DNA of 64,000 nt. Origin: Thauera butanivorans NBRC 103042. Lineage in GTDB: Bacteria > Pseudomonadota > Gammaproteobacteria > Burkholderiales > Rhodocyclaceae. This document shows, piece after piece, positions 18,639-26,815 of this stretch. The stretch covers positions 52,512 through 116,511 of the forward strand of contig NZ_BCUG01000019.1 in NCBI RefSeq assembly GCF_001591165.1. The letters are read 5' to 3'. The translations under genes were made by a program, and so were the position numbers. The stretch's first letter is position 1. Every line of letters starts with the position of its first letter. A model generated the notes under the pieces. The model made no database searches. It worked only from the letters and a program-made list of their open reading frames with translations, and had not been told where the DNA came from.

Positions 18639-19103
18639 ATGAGTCCCCGCTTCCACCTCCAGCCCCTGCTCGACCTCGCCCAGACCCGCACCGACGAAGC
18701 CGCCCGCCAGCTGGGCGAACTGGTCGCGGCCGAGCGCGACGTGGCGCAGAAGCTGCAGATGCTCGAGGACTATCGGCGCGAGTACAACGACCGCTTCGTC
18801 GAAGCCGCACGCGAAGGCCTCAGCCCGGACGCCTGGCGCAACTATGGCGCTTTCATCACCCGCCTGGATGAAGCCATCCTCGCGCAGCGCAAGCTGGCGG
18901 AACAGTCGCAGCAGTTGACCGCGCAGGGACAGCAGCACTGGCTCGCCCAGCGCAACAAGCTCAAGGCCTTCGACACCTTGTCGCAGCGCCACCAGGCGGG
19001 CCTGGCCCGCATCGAGGCCCGCCAGGAGCAGAAGATGGCCGACGAGCACGCGGCACGCCTCGGCCGCGCCCGTCTGGACGGCGACGGCGGCGCCCACGAC
19101 TGA
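18639..19103 (+). CDS. fliJ: flagellar export chaperone FliJ
   Basis: A 154-residue, almost wholly coiled-coil protein beginning RFHLQPLLDLAQ..., the FliJ pattern. FliJ sits in the centre of the FliI hexamer and helps energise export. It is separated from fliI by 117 bases; in that gap CGGCAC-GCCTG-CGGC (18556-18570) has the sigma-54 GG-N10-GC spacing but a poor -12 box, so an internal promoter is possible yet unproved. Confidence 0.9.
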   Translation: MSPRFHLQPLLDLAQTRTDEAARQLGELVAAERDVAQKLQMLEDYRREYNDRFVEAAREGLSPDAWRNYGAFITRLDEAILAQRKLAEQSQQLTAQGQQHWLAQRNKLKAFDTLSQRHQAGLARIEARQEQKMADEHAARLGRARLDGDGGAHD

Positions 19104-19124
19104 TCGTCCGGCAGTCCGCCTGCA

Positions 19125-19140
19125 TGGCACGGCTCTTGCG
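19125..19140 (+). promoter_or_regulatory. sigma-54 promoter of the fliK operon
   Basis: TGGCAC-GGCTC-TTGCG is a perfect -24/-12 sigma-54 promoter (GG 19126-19127, GC 19138-19139). The start would be near 19151, about 29 bases before the fliK ATG. It probably drives fliKLMNOPQR. Confidence 0.9.
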
Positions 19141-19179
19141 TAGAAAGCCCTGCTCATCCTGTTCCAGAGGCGCCAGACC

Positions 19180-20451
19180 ATGTCCGCAACCCTTTCTTCC
19201 CCCAGCCCGGCCCAGAGCCTGCAAGGCCATTCCGCTCGCAAGTGGTCCGACCCGGTGACGCTTGCCGGGCTGATCGGCCCCGGCAGCCAGCAATCGCCTG
19301 CCCAGACACCTTCCCAACTGCCATCCTTCTCCCGCACGCTGCAGAACCAGTTGCGCGATTCGCGCCCCCCATCGGCCCAGCCCGCGCATGCGAACGACGC
19401 TCCGGCACGGCCGCGCGAGGCCGAACGCAATCCCCAGCGCACCACCACGCGCGAACCGGAACACGGCCGGGCACAGCCTGCCGACCCGGCGGCCCGCTCC
19501 GCCGAATCCGGCGAGTCCCGTCCCGCCGAAAACGCCGTGCAGCCGGACGAGGCAGCCAAGGGCAGCGAAACCACGGGCGAGCATGCCGACACCTCACGGA
19601 ACGGCCAGGCGGCAGCGGCCGAGGCGCCGGCAGATACGACCGCCGAGGCGGCCGCGCTTGCCGGCCTGCCGGCAGCGATTGCCGCCCTGCAGGCCGGCAC
19701 GGCGAACGACGGCGAAGCCGACGCCGAACCGGCCGCGGATGACAGCGCCGGCAAAGCGCTGCAGAATGCCGGCCTGCCATCGAAAGGCAGTCCGAAACCG
19801 GCGGATGCCGGCATCGACGCCGGCCAGGCGGCACAGGGACGATTGCCGCTCGCGGCAGTCATCGCCGACAAGGCGGCAGGCACGACCCCAAGCCTGAAGG
19901 CCGGGGACGACGACATCGCGGCCCGGCAGCCCGGCCAGGCCACGGGCGGGCATCACGGCGCCAATCTGCTCGGCGTGCTGCGCCACCCTCCCGCCCAGGC
20001 GCCGACGCCGCAGTTGCCCGTGCACACCCCGGCAAACCGGCAAGCCTGGGCCGAGGACGTGGGCAACCAGGTGCGATGGATGATCGGCCGCGCGGAGAGC
20101 AAGGCCGAACTGGTGCTGACGCCGCCCAACATCGGCAAGCTCGAAGTGTCGATCTCGCTCAACGGCGACCAGACCACGGCGCAGTTCGTCGCCTCCAGTC
20201 AGGCCGCGCGTGACGCACTCGAGCAGGCGCTGCCGCGCTTGCGGGAGATACTTCAGCAATCCGGCATCAGCCTGGGACAGGCCGATGTCAGCACCTCGGA
20301 AGACCGTGGCGCTGGACGTGACGGCGGCGGCAATGGCAGCGGACAGGGCCGGCACACGGGCGGCAGCGGAACGATCGCGGATGCGGCCGACGGCAGCCAG
20401 CCCGCATCATGGCTGCAGCAACACGACGGAATGGTCGACACCTTCGTCTGA
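19180..20451 (+). CDS. fliK: flagellar hook-length control protein FliK
   Basis: Secreted molecular ruler that stops hook growth and switches export from hook to filament proteins. The 423-residue protein has a long Ala/Pro/Glu-rich disordered N-terminal part and a compact C-terminal Flg_hook domain (about 285-375; ELVLTPPNIGKLEVSISLNG). Composition of the first two thirds is typical for the ruler region. It has its own sigma-54 promoter. A CCGGCA-GCGAT-TGCCGC site of the flagellar palindrome family lies inside it at 19669-19685. Confidence 0.93.
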   Translation: MSATLSSPSPAQSLQGHSARKWSDPVTLAGLIGPGSQQSPAQTPSQLPSFSRTLQNQLRDSRPPSAQPAHANDAPARPREAERNPQRTTTREPEHGRAQPADPAARSAESGESRPAENAVQPDEAAKGSETTGEHADTSRNGQAAAAEAPADTTAEAAALAGLPAAIAALQAGTANDGEADAEPAADDSAGKALQNAGLPSKGSPKPADAGIDAGQAAQGRLPLAAVIADKAAGTTPSLKAGDDDIAARQPGQATGGHHGANLLGVLRHPPAQAPTPQLPVHTPANRQAWAEDVGNQVRWMIGRAESKAELVLTPPNIGKLEVSISLNGDQTTAQFVASSQAARDALEQALPRLREILQQSGISLGQADVSTSEDRGAGRDGGGNGSGQGRHTGGSGTIADAADGSQPASWLQQHDGMVDTFV

Positions 20452-20544
20452 AGCGCTTGAATTGGGGCCGCTCTGCCCCACTTTTCCACGCTTCGCGGCG
20501 TGCGATCTTCCGCGATAATTTTGGCAAGATATCAGGAGATTCGC

Positions 20545-21117
20545 ATGGCCAAGGCGCCAACCAAACCGGAGGCGGGCGGAGAAGCCGCCCCCAAGGGCAA
20601 GAGCAAGCTGCTCATCATCATCGTCATCGTGCTGCTGGTGCTGCTGATCATCGTCGCGGGCGGCATCGGCGCGCTGCTGCTGCTGAAGAACAAGGGCAGC
20701 AGCGATGACGGCGCCTCCGCGCCGGCAGCCGCCGCCGCCCAGCCCCCAGCACCGCCGCCGGTGGATCTGTCCAAGCCCCCCACTTTCGTGCCGCTGGACC
20801 CCTTCACCGTCAACCTGCGCCGCGACGAGGGCGACCATTACCTGCAGGCCGTGATCGTGCTGCGCGTCGCCGATGCCAAGACCGGCGACGCGCTCAAGGG
20901 CTACATGCCCGAGATCCGGCACCGCATCAACCTGCTGCTGTCGAGCCGGCTGCCGTCCGAGCTGTTCACCACCGAAGGCCGCGAACTGCTGGCGACCAGC
21001 ATCGTCGACGAGGCCAATGCCGCGCTCGGCTTCCCGGTGCAGACCGACGCCCGCGGCCGCACGACCTCCACCGGCCCGGTCCAGGCCGTGCTGTTCAACT
21101 CCTTCATCATCCAGTAG
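20545..21117 (+). CDS. fliL: flagellar basal body-associated protein FliL
   Basis: Single-pass inner-membrane protein that supports the stator units. The 190 residues hold a Lys-rich N-terminus, one very hydrophobic segment (LLIIIVIVLLVLLIIVAGGI, residues ~22-45), a Pro/Ala linker and the periplasmic FliL domain with LDPFTVNL. ATG 20545 was chosen because AGGAG precedes it; an open frame to 20500 has no ribosome site. It is followed 14 bases later by fliM. Confidence 0.95.
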   Translation: MAKAPTKPEAGGEAAPKGKSKLLIIIVIVLLVLLIIVAGGIGALLLLKNKGSSDDGASAPAAAAAQPPAPPPVDLSKPPTFVPLDPFTVNLRRDEGDHYLQAVIVLRVADAKTGDALKGYMPEIRHRINLLLSSRLPSELFTTEGRELLATSIVDEANAALGFPVQTDARGRTTSTGPVQAVLFNSFIIQ

Positions 21118-21131
21118 CGGACGCGAACGCC

Positions 21132-22142
21132 ATGTCCTCGGATTTTCTCTCCCAGGAAGAAGTTGACGCCCTGCTGCGGGGCGTGACCGGAGAATCCGAC
21201 GAGCCCGAAGCCGAGGAACACGCGGCCGAAGGCGTGCGCCCCTACAACCTGGGCACGCAGGAGCGCATCGTGCGTGGGCGCATGCCCACGATGGAGCTGA
21301 TCAACGAGCGCTTCGCGCGCTACCTGCGCATCGGCTTCTTCAACTACGTGCATCGCAACACCGAGGTTTCCGTCGGCACGATCAAGGTGCAGAAATACGC
21401 CGAATTCGTGCGCAACCTGGTCGTGCCCACCAACCTCAACCTGGTCACGGCCAAGCCGATGCGCGGCACCGGGCTGATCGTCTTCGACCCGAACCTGGTC
21501 TTTCTCGTCGTCGACAACATGTTCGGCGGCGACGGGCGCTTCCACACCCGGGTCGAAGGCCGCGACTTCACGCCGACCGAGCAGCGCATCATCCAGGGCA
21601 TGCTCGAGGTGGTGTTCACCGAATACGCCAAGGCCTGGGCACCGGTGTTCAAGCTCGAGTTCGAGTACGTGCGCTCGGAAATGAACTCGCAGTTCGCCAA
21701 CATCGCCACGCCTTCCGAGATCGTCATCTCGACGACCTTCTCGCTGGAGATCGGCGGCGCCCAGGCCGAGATGCACATCTGCTTTCCGTACTCGATGCTG
21801 GAGCCGATCCGCGACCTGCTGTATTCGACGATGCAGAGCGACCACATCACCTCGGACCGGCGCTGGATCAAGCTGCTGTCGCACCAGCTGCGCTCGGCCG
21901 ACATCGAGCTGTACTGCAATCTCGGCAGCGCGCGCGTCACGCTGCGCGACATCGTCGACATGCGGGTCGGCGACGTGATTCCGCTGAACGTGCCCGAACT
22001 GCTGCAGGCCGAGATCGACGGCGTGCCGGTGTTCGAATGCAGGCAGGGCACCAAGAACGGGCAATACGCCATCCGGGTGGAGCGCTTCCTCGCGCAGGAA
22101 GAAGAGCCTTCGCCCTTGTTAGCTGGAGGCCAGAATGGCTGA
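21132..22142 (+). CDS. fliM: flagellar motor switch protein FliM
   Basis: C-ring protein that binds phosphorylated CheY and sets rotation direction. The 336-residue protein begins with the CheY-binding peptide FLSQEEVDALL, continues with the CheC-like middle domain (GGDGRFHTRVEGRDFTPTEQ) and ends in a SpoA domain. Its stop overlaps the fliN start by eight bases. Confidence 0.97.
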   Translation: MSSDFLSQEEVDALLRGVTGESDEPEAEEHAAEGVRPYNLGTQERIVRGRMPTMELINERFARYLRIGFFNYVHRNTEVSVGTIKVQKYAEFVRNLVVPTNLNLVTAKPMRGTGLIVFDPNLVFLVVDNMFGGDGRFHTRVEGRDFTPTEQRIIQGMLEVVFTEYAKAWAPVFKLEFEYVRSEMNSQFANIATPSEIVISTTFSLEIGGAQAEMHICFPYSMLEPIRDLLYSTMQSDHITSDRRWIKLLSHQLRSADIELYCNLGSARVTLRDIVDMRVGDVIPLNVPELLQAEIDGVPVFECRQGTKNGQYAIRVERFLAQEEEPSPLLAGGQNG

Positions 22143-22608
22143 CGACAACCAGATTACCGACGACGATTGGGCCGCCGCGATGCAGGAACAGGCGGCGACC
22201 GAGGCCAGCCAGTCCGGCGACAGCGAGGCCGACCGCGTCGCCGCCGAACTGGCCGCCGCGGCGATGGCCGATTCGCCCTACCAGGCCCGCCCGGCCAGCC
22301 AGATCTTCGAGGATTTCGGCGCCGGCAGCCCCGGTAAGGGCTCGCTCAACGACTTCGACATGATCCTCGACATCCCGGTGCAGATCACCGTGGAGCTGGG
22401 GCGCACCAAGCTGACGATCCGCAACCTGCTGCAGCTCGCGCACGGCTCGGTGGTCGAGCTGGACGGTCTCGCCGGCGAGCCGATGGACGTGCTGGTCAAC
22501 GGCACGCTGATCGCGCAAGGCGAAGTCGTCGTCGTCAATGACAAGTTCGGCATCCGCCTGACGGACATCATCAGTCCGGCCGAGCGCATGCGCAAGATCC
22601 GCCACTGA
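22135..22608 (+). CDS. fliN: flagellar motor switch protein FliN
   Basis: The lower C-ring protein. The 157 residues have an acidic Ala-rich N-terminal extension of about 80 residues and a C-terminal SpoA domain (DIPVQITVELGRTKLTI, LAGEPMDVLVNG, FGIRLTDIISP). The start overlaps fliM by eight bases, implying coupled translation. Confidence 0.97.
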   Translation: MADDNQITDDDWAAAMQEQAATEASQSGDSEADRVAAELAAAAMADSPYQARPASQIFEDFGAGSPGKGSLNDFDMILDIPVQITVELGRTKLTIRNLLQLAHGSVVELDGLAGEPMDVLVNGTLIAQGEVVVVNDKFGIRLTDIISPAERMRKIRH

Positions 22609-22621
22609 ACGCCGTAGCACC

Positions 22622-23110
22622 GTGCATCGCCCCATCCCCCCGCGTCTTCTGCCGATCCTGTTGCCCGCCTTCGCCGCCGATGCGCTGGCCCAGACGACGC
22701 CCGCAGCCGGCAGCGCCCCCACCGAGCTTGCCGGCAGCCTGTTCCAGATGCTGGCCGGCCTGGCCGTGGTCATCGCCCTGCTGCTCGGCTGCCTGTGGCT
22801 GATCCGCCGCCTGGCCGCGCCGCGCGGCAGTGCCGCCGCCGCGATCGAGGTGCTGGGTGCCGCCGCGGTCGGGCCGCGCGAGCGGGTGGTGCTGGTGCGC
22901 CTGGGCGAGCAGTTGCTGGTGCTCGGCGTGGCGCCGGGCAGCGTCACCCGGCTGCATGAGATGAAGGCCGAAGATCTGCCGCTCGCAGCGCGGCATGGCG
23001 CGCAGCCGCCCTCATCCGGCCCGACACGGAATTTCTCGGCCTGGCTGGGGCAGGCCATGAAGCGGCAAGCGGCTGAACAGCATGTGACGGAGCGCGGCGA
23101 TGCCCGCTGA
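22622..23110 (+). CDS. fliO: flagellar biosynthetic protein FliO
   Basis: Small membrane protein that scaffolds FliP assembly in the export gate. The 162 residues (GTG start at 22622) show an N-terminal signal-like segment, a membrane helix (MLAGLAVVIALLLGCLWLI) and the cytoplasmic FliO domain (LGAAAVGPRERVVLVRLGEQ). It overlaps fliP by 11 bases. Confidence 0.93.
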   Translation: MHRPIPPRLLPILLPAFAADALAQTTPAAGSAPTELAGSLFQMLAGLAVVIALLLGCLWLIRRLAAPRGSAAAAIEVLGAAAVGPRERVVLVRLGEQLLVLGVAPGSVTRLHEMKAEDLPLAARHGAQPPSSGPTRNFSAWLGQAMKRQAAEQHVTERGDAR

Positions 23111-23897
23111 ACGCCATCCTCTGCCGCTGCTGCGCGCACGCCTGGCGCCGGCGCTGTGGCTGGCAGCGATACTGGCGCTGCTGCTCACCCTCGCCGGCCT
23201 GCCGCTGCCGGCCCAGGCCCAGGCCCTGCCCGCCGTCACCAGCACGGCCACAGCGGACGGCGGCACCACCTACAGCCTGACCATCCAGACGCTGCTGCTG
23301 ATGACGCTGCTGAGCTTCATCCCGGCAATGGTGCTGATGATGACCAGCTTCACCCGCATCATCATCGTGCTCTCGCTGCTGCGCCAGGCGCTGGGCACGC
23401 AGACCGCGCCGCCCAACCAGGTACTGCTGGGCCTGGCGCTGTTCCTGAGCTTCTTCATCATGGCGCCGGTCGCCGAGCGCGTCTACACCGATGCCTACCT
23501 GCCGATGGCCGAAGGCCAGATCCAGTTCGACGAAGCCCTGCAGCGAGCCTCGGTGCCGATGCGCACTTTCATGCTGGCCCAGGTGCGCGAGCCCGATCTC
23601 GACCTCTTCGCCGGCCTGGCCAAGGTGCCGCCGGTCGACAAGGCCGAAGACCTGCCGATGCGCGTCATCATCCCGGCCTTCGTCACCTCGGAAATCAAGA
23701 CCGCCTTCCAGATCGGCTTCATCGTCTTCATCCCCTTCATCATCATCGACATGGTGGTCGCCTCGGTGCTGATGTCGATGGGCATGATGATGATGTCGCC
23801 GGTGATCGTGTCGCTGCCGTTCAAGATCATGCTGTTCGTGCTGGTCGACGGCTGGACGCTGCTGATCGGCTCGCTGGTGCAGAGCTTCGCGGTCTAG
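23100..23897 (+). CDS. fliP: flagellar export gate protein FliP
   Basis: Forms the core of the export gate with FliQ and FliR. The 265-residue protein has an N-terminal signal sequence (cleaved in FliP) and four membrane helices, with the family motifs MTSFTRIIIVLSLLRQALG and MMMMSPVIVSLPFKIMLFVL. Neighbour order fliO-fliP-fliQ-fliR is standard. Confidence 0.97.
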   Translation: MPAERHPLPLLRARLAPALWLAAILALLLTLAGLPLPAQAQALPAVTSTATADGGTTYSLTIQTLLLMTLLSFIPAMVLMMTSFTRIIIVLSLLRQALGTQTAPPNQVLLGLALFLSFFIMAPVAERVYTDAYLPMAEGQIQFDEALQRASVPMRTFMLAQVREPDLDLFAGLAKVPPVDKAEDLPMRVIIPAFVTSEIKTAFQIGFIVFIPFIIIDMVVASVLMSMGMMMMSPVIVSLPFKIMLFVLVDGWTLLIGSLVQSFAV

Positions 23898-23922
23898 CGC
23901 AAACAAGCGGGAGAAACCGGCC

Positions 23923-24192
23923 ATGACCCCCACCACCGTCATCGAACTCGGCCGCCAGGCCGTCGAAATCACCCTGATGGTATCGGCGCCGCTGTTCCTC
24001 GCCGCGCTCGTCACCGGCCTGATCATCAGCATCTTCCAGGCCGCGACCCAGATCAACGAGATGACGCTGACCTTCGTGCCCAAGCTCGTCGCCATCTTCG
24101 CCGCGCTGGTGCTGGCCGGGCCGTGGATGATCACGGTGCTGACCGACTTCATGCGCCAGCTGTTCGAATCCATCCCGGCGATGATCGGCTGA
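23923..24192 (+). CDS. fliQ: flagellar export gate protein FliQ
   Basis: An 89-residue protein of two membrane helices, with the conserved ISIFQAATQINEMTLTFVPK between them. It winds around the FliP-FliR core of the export gate. It starts 25 bases after fliP with GGGAGAAA upstream. Confidence 0.97.
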   Translation: MTPTTVIELGRQAVEITLMVSAPLFLAALVTGLIISIFQAATQINEMTLTFVPKLVAIFAALVLAGPWMITVLTDFMRQLFESIPAMIG

Positions 24193-24214
24193 AACCACGG
24201 TCCGCCCCCGCCCG

Positions 24215-25024
24215 ATGCTCAGCGTAACAGCCGCCCAGCTCGACGCCTGGCTCGCCGCAGCGGCCTTCCCGCTGGCACGGCTGCTCGGCCTGTTCGCCGC
24301 CGCACCGATCTTCTCCAACCGCGGCATGCCAGCCCGCGTCCGCCTCGCCGCCGGCCTGGCCGTGGGCATCGCGCTGCTGCCGGCGATGCCGCCGATGCCC
24401 GAGGTGGCGCCGAACTCGGGCATCGGGCTGGCGATCTTCGGCCAGCAGATCTTCATCGGCGTCGCCGTGGGCTTCATGATGCGGCTGGTATTTGCCGCGG
24501 TGGATACCGCGGGCGCACTGATCGGCATGCAGATGGGCCTGTCCTTCGCCATCTTCTTCGACCCCGACGCCGGCGGCCAGACCGCGGTGCTGTCCGACTT
24601 CCTCAGCCTGATCGCCACCCTGCTGTTCCTCGCCGTCAACGGCCACCTGCTGATGATCGAAGTGCTGGTGCGCAGCTTCGAATGGCTGCCGGTCGGCGCC
24701 GAAGTCGTGCGGGCCCAGGGCTGGGGCTATATCGCCCGCGCCGGCGCCACCGTCTTCGCCACCGGCCTGCTGCTGTCGCTGCCGGTGCTGGGCATCCTGC
24801 TGGTGGCCAACATCTCGCTCGGCGTGCTGACGCGCGCGGCACCGCAGCTCAACCTGTTCGCGGTGGGCTTCCCGGTCACGCTCACCGCCGGCTTCATCGG
24901 CGTGCTGCTGTTCATGACCAACTTCGCGCCGGTGCTGCAAAGCCTGTTCGAACGCGGCTTCGACGACATCGGCCACATGCTCGAACTGCTCGCTCCGCTG
25001 CCGCCGGCCGTGCCGCCACGCTGA
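24215..25024 (+). CDS. fliR: flagellar export gate protein FliR
   Basis: Single-copy gate protein completing the FliP5-FliQ4-FliR1 complex. The 269 residues form about six membrane helices with the family stretch PVLGILLVANISLGVLTRAAPQLN and a C-terminal NFAPVLQSL. It is the last gene of the operon; the next gene is convergent only 14 bases on. Confidence 0.96.
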   Translation: MLSVTAAQLDAWLAAAAFPLARLLGLFAAAPIFSNRGMPARVRLAAGLAVGIALLPAMPPMPEVAPNSGIGLAIFGQQIFIGVAVGFMMRLVFAAVDTAGALIGMQMGLSFAIFFDPDAGGQTAVLSDFLSLIATLLFLAVNGHLLMIEVLVRSFEWLPVGAEVVRAQGWGYIARAGATVFATGLLLSLPVLGILLVANISLGVLTRAAPQLNLFAVGFPVTLTAGFIGVLLFMTNFAPVLQSLFERGFDDIGHMLELLAPLPPAVPPR

Positions 25025-25038
25025 CCCCCGCACCCGGC

Positions 25039-25581
25039 TCAGAGCGCGGGAAAGATCTGCGACCTCAGCAGCCGGATCTCGGCATTGGCGTAGCGGTGCG
25101 CGAACGGCCGCGTCGATTCGACACCTTCCTCGTAATGCACGATCTCGTAGCCGGCGAAGCCGCCCGCCTCGACCATCTCGCGCGCATTGCGCAGGAAGAC
25201 CTGGCGCGCCTCGCCGTCGCCGCCGGTGATCAGCGACTTCATGCGCAGCGCCATCCGCACGCGGCCGGCGCCGGATTCGCGCACCTCGATCCGCCAGGTC
25301 GGCGCCAGCGGATCGTAGATCGCGAAAGCCACCAGGGCACCGGCCAGGTACTCGACCTTCAGCATCTCCAAGTCGCGCAGCATCAGCAGCCCGCCGGCGA
25401 TCGCCGCCACCGGGGCGCCCTGGTCTCCGGCCCACGCCCGGGTCCGCTCCAGGCCGGAGGGCTGAGCCGATGCCTGTTCTTCCTGTTCGGGCGCCGAGAT
25501 TCTGGACGCCGAAGAGCAGCCGGCAAGGACGAGCGCGACCGCAGCGGCGGCAGTGAGGGCCAGGGCGGAACGGGCAGGCAT
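25039..25581 (-). CDS. lipoprotein of unknown function next to flgL
   Basis: I do not recognise the family. The 180-residue protein has a lipoprotein signal peptide ending in LVLAGC, with the lipidated C22 followed by Ser, which predicts outer-membrane sorting. A Gln/Glu-rich linker is followed by a hydrophobic segment (PVAAIAGGLLMLRDLEML) and a mixed alpha/beta domain (TWRIEVRESGAGRVRMALRM). It lies 8 bases downstream of flgL on the same strand, so it is probably the last gene of that transcript and may have a flagellar role. That is inference from position only. Confidence 0.75.
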   Translation of the reverse strand: MPARSALALTAAAAVALVLAGCSSASRISAPEQEEQASAQPSGLERTRAWAGDQGAPVAAIAGGLLMLRDLEMLKVEYLAGALVAFAIYDPLAPTWRIEVRESGAGRVRMALRMKSLITGGDGEARQVFLRNAREMVEAGGFAGYEIVHYEEGVESTRPFAHRYANAEIRLLRSQIFPAL

Positions 25582-25589
25582 GGCGGGAC

Positions 25590-26792
25590 TCAGTTGAGGT
25601 AGTTGAACAGCGACAGGCCGGACACCCGCATGAAGGACATCTGCGCCGCCTGCAGGTAAGTCTGCTGCTGGGTCAGGCGCGAGATCGCATCGACGTAATC
25701 GACGTCCATCAGGTCGGACAGCGTGGCGGCGTACTGGATGTTCAGATCGCTGCCGAGATTGGCCAGCGCCTCGGTTTCGGTCAGTTGCGAACCGATCTGG
25801 GCGCGCGCTTTCAGGATGCTTTCCTGGCTGGCATCGAAGGTTTCCAGCGCGAACGCAACCGCTCCGGTCATGCCCGACACGCCGTTCTGCTTTTCCAGCG
25901 CGGCGGCGAACATGGCCATGTTGTTGAGCATGCTGGTCGACGGCACGTAGATTTCGAAGGCGTCGCCATCGGCCACGTCGGCCGTCGGCAGGGACAGCGT
26001 CAAGCCGTCGATGGTGGCGCTCGGCGGCGTCAGCGTGGTCGCCGGCGGCACTTCGTTGCCATCCTGGCCGAGGCGCGTGACGCTGTATTCGCCGGTCGCC
26101 TCATCGAAGCGGAGCTGATAGCGCGACGCCTGGTTCACCGCCGCCGGGTCGACTGCGCTCAGGGCGGGTGCGGCGCTGCCCTCGTTGTCGATCGCGCCAT
26201 GGATCTTGATCGTGTCGGTGTCGAGCGTCAGCGTGCGGTCGAACACGTCCGAGCCCGGCAGGCTGATCGGCATGTAGCGCGAGGCCGACACCTGGATGCT
26301 GCGCTCGCCCTGGTCCCCGGCATAGCTGACGCCGGACAGGTTGCCGTTGAACGGCTGTGCCTGCGAACGATAGCCGCCGAAGATGTACTCGCCCATGCCG
26401 TCCTGGCTGTTGGCCAGCGCCAGCATGGCTTCGAACTGCGCCTTCATGTCGACCGCCAGCGCACGCAGGTCTTCCGGCTTCATCGTGCTGTCGCCGTTGC
26501 CGGCCTGCACGGCGCGCGTGCGCACGTAGTGCAGGATTTCGCCGGCCCCATCCAGGCGTGCTTCCAGCAGCTTCATCGCATCGTCGGCGTAGCCGATGTT
26601 CACCGAGAACTGCTTGTTGACCGCCTGGGTCTGGCCGATTTCGAGCGCGCGGGCCGAAGCGATCGGGTCGTCGGCCGGCGTCAGCACGCGGCGGCCGGTG
26701 GCCACCTGCTGCGAAGTCTGCAGGATGTTCGACCATTGCTGCTGGATCGAGGCCACGCCACGGTCGTAGATCATGTTGGACGAAATGCGCAT
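25590..26792 (-). CDS. flgL: flagellar hook-filament junction protein FlgL (HAP3)
   Basis: Joins the hook to the filament together with FlgK. The 400-residue protein has the flagellin-like N-terminus (MRISSNMIYDRGVASIQQQW, with VLTPADDPIASARAL) and the matching C-terminus (LMDVDYVDAISRLTQQQTYL, ASFMRVSGLSLFNYL-like end). Both termini form the coiled-coil core. It follows flgK by 23 bases. Confidence 0.96.
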   Translation of the reverse strand: MRISSNMIYDRGVASIQQQWSNILQTSQQVATGRRVLTPADDPIASARALEIGQTQAVNKQFSVNIGYADDAMKLLEARLDGAGEILHYVRTRAVQAGNGDSTMKPEDLRALAVDMKAQFEAMLALANSQDGMGEYIFGGYRSQAQPFNGNLSGVSYAGDQGERSIQVSASRYMPISLPGSDVFDRTLTLDTDTIKIHGAIDNEGSAAPALSAVDPAAVNQASRYQLRFDEATGEYSVTRLGQDGNEVPPATTLTPPSATIDGLTLSLPTADVADGDAFEIYVPSTSMLNNMAMFAAALEKQNGVSGMTGAVAFALETFDASQESILKARAQIGSQLTETEALANLGSDLNIQYAATLSDLMDVDYVDAISRLTQQQTYLQAAQMSFMRVSGLSLFNYLN

Positions 26793-26815
26793 GATGCTCT
26801 CCCGATGTTTCCGGC

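Noticed and set aside
20452..20544. Sigma-54 or FliA promoter for fliL
   Set aside because: No GG-N10-GC match with proper boxes; CGCGATAA resembles a FliA -10 but has no -35. fliL is most simply read through from fliK.
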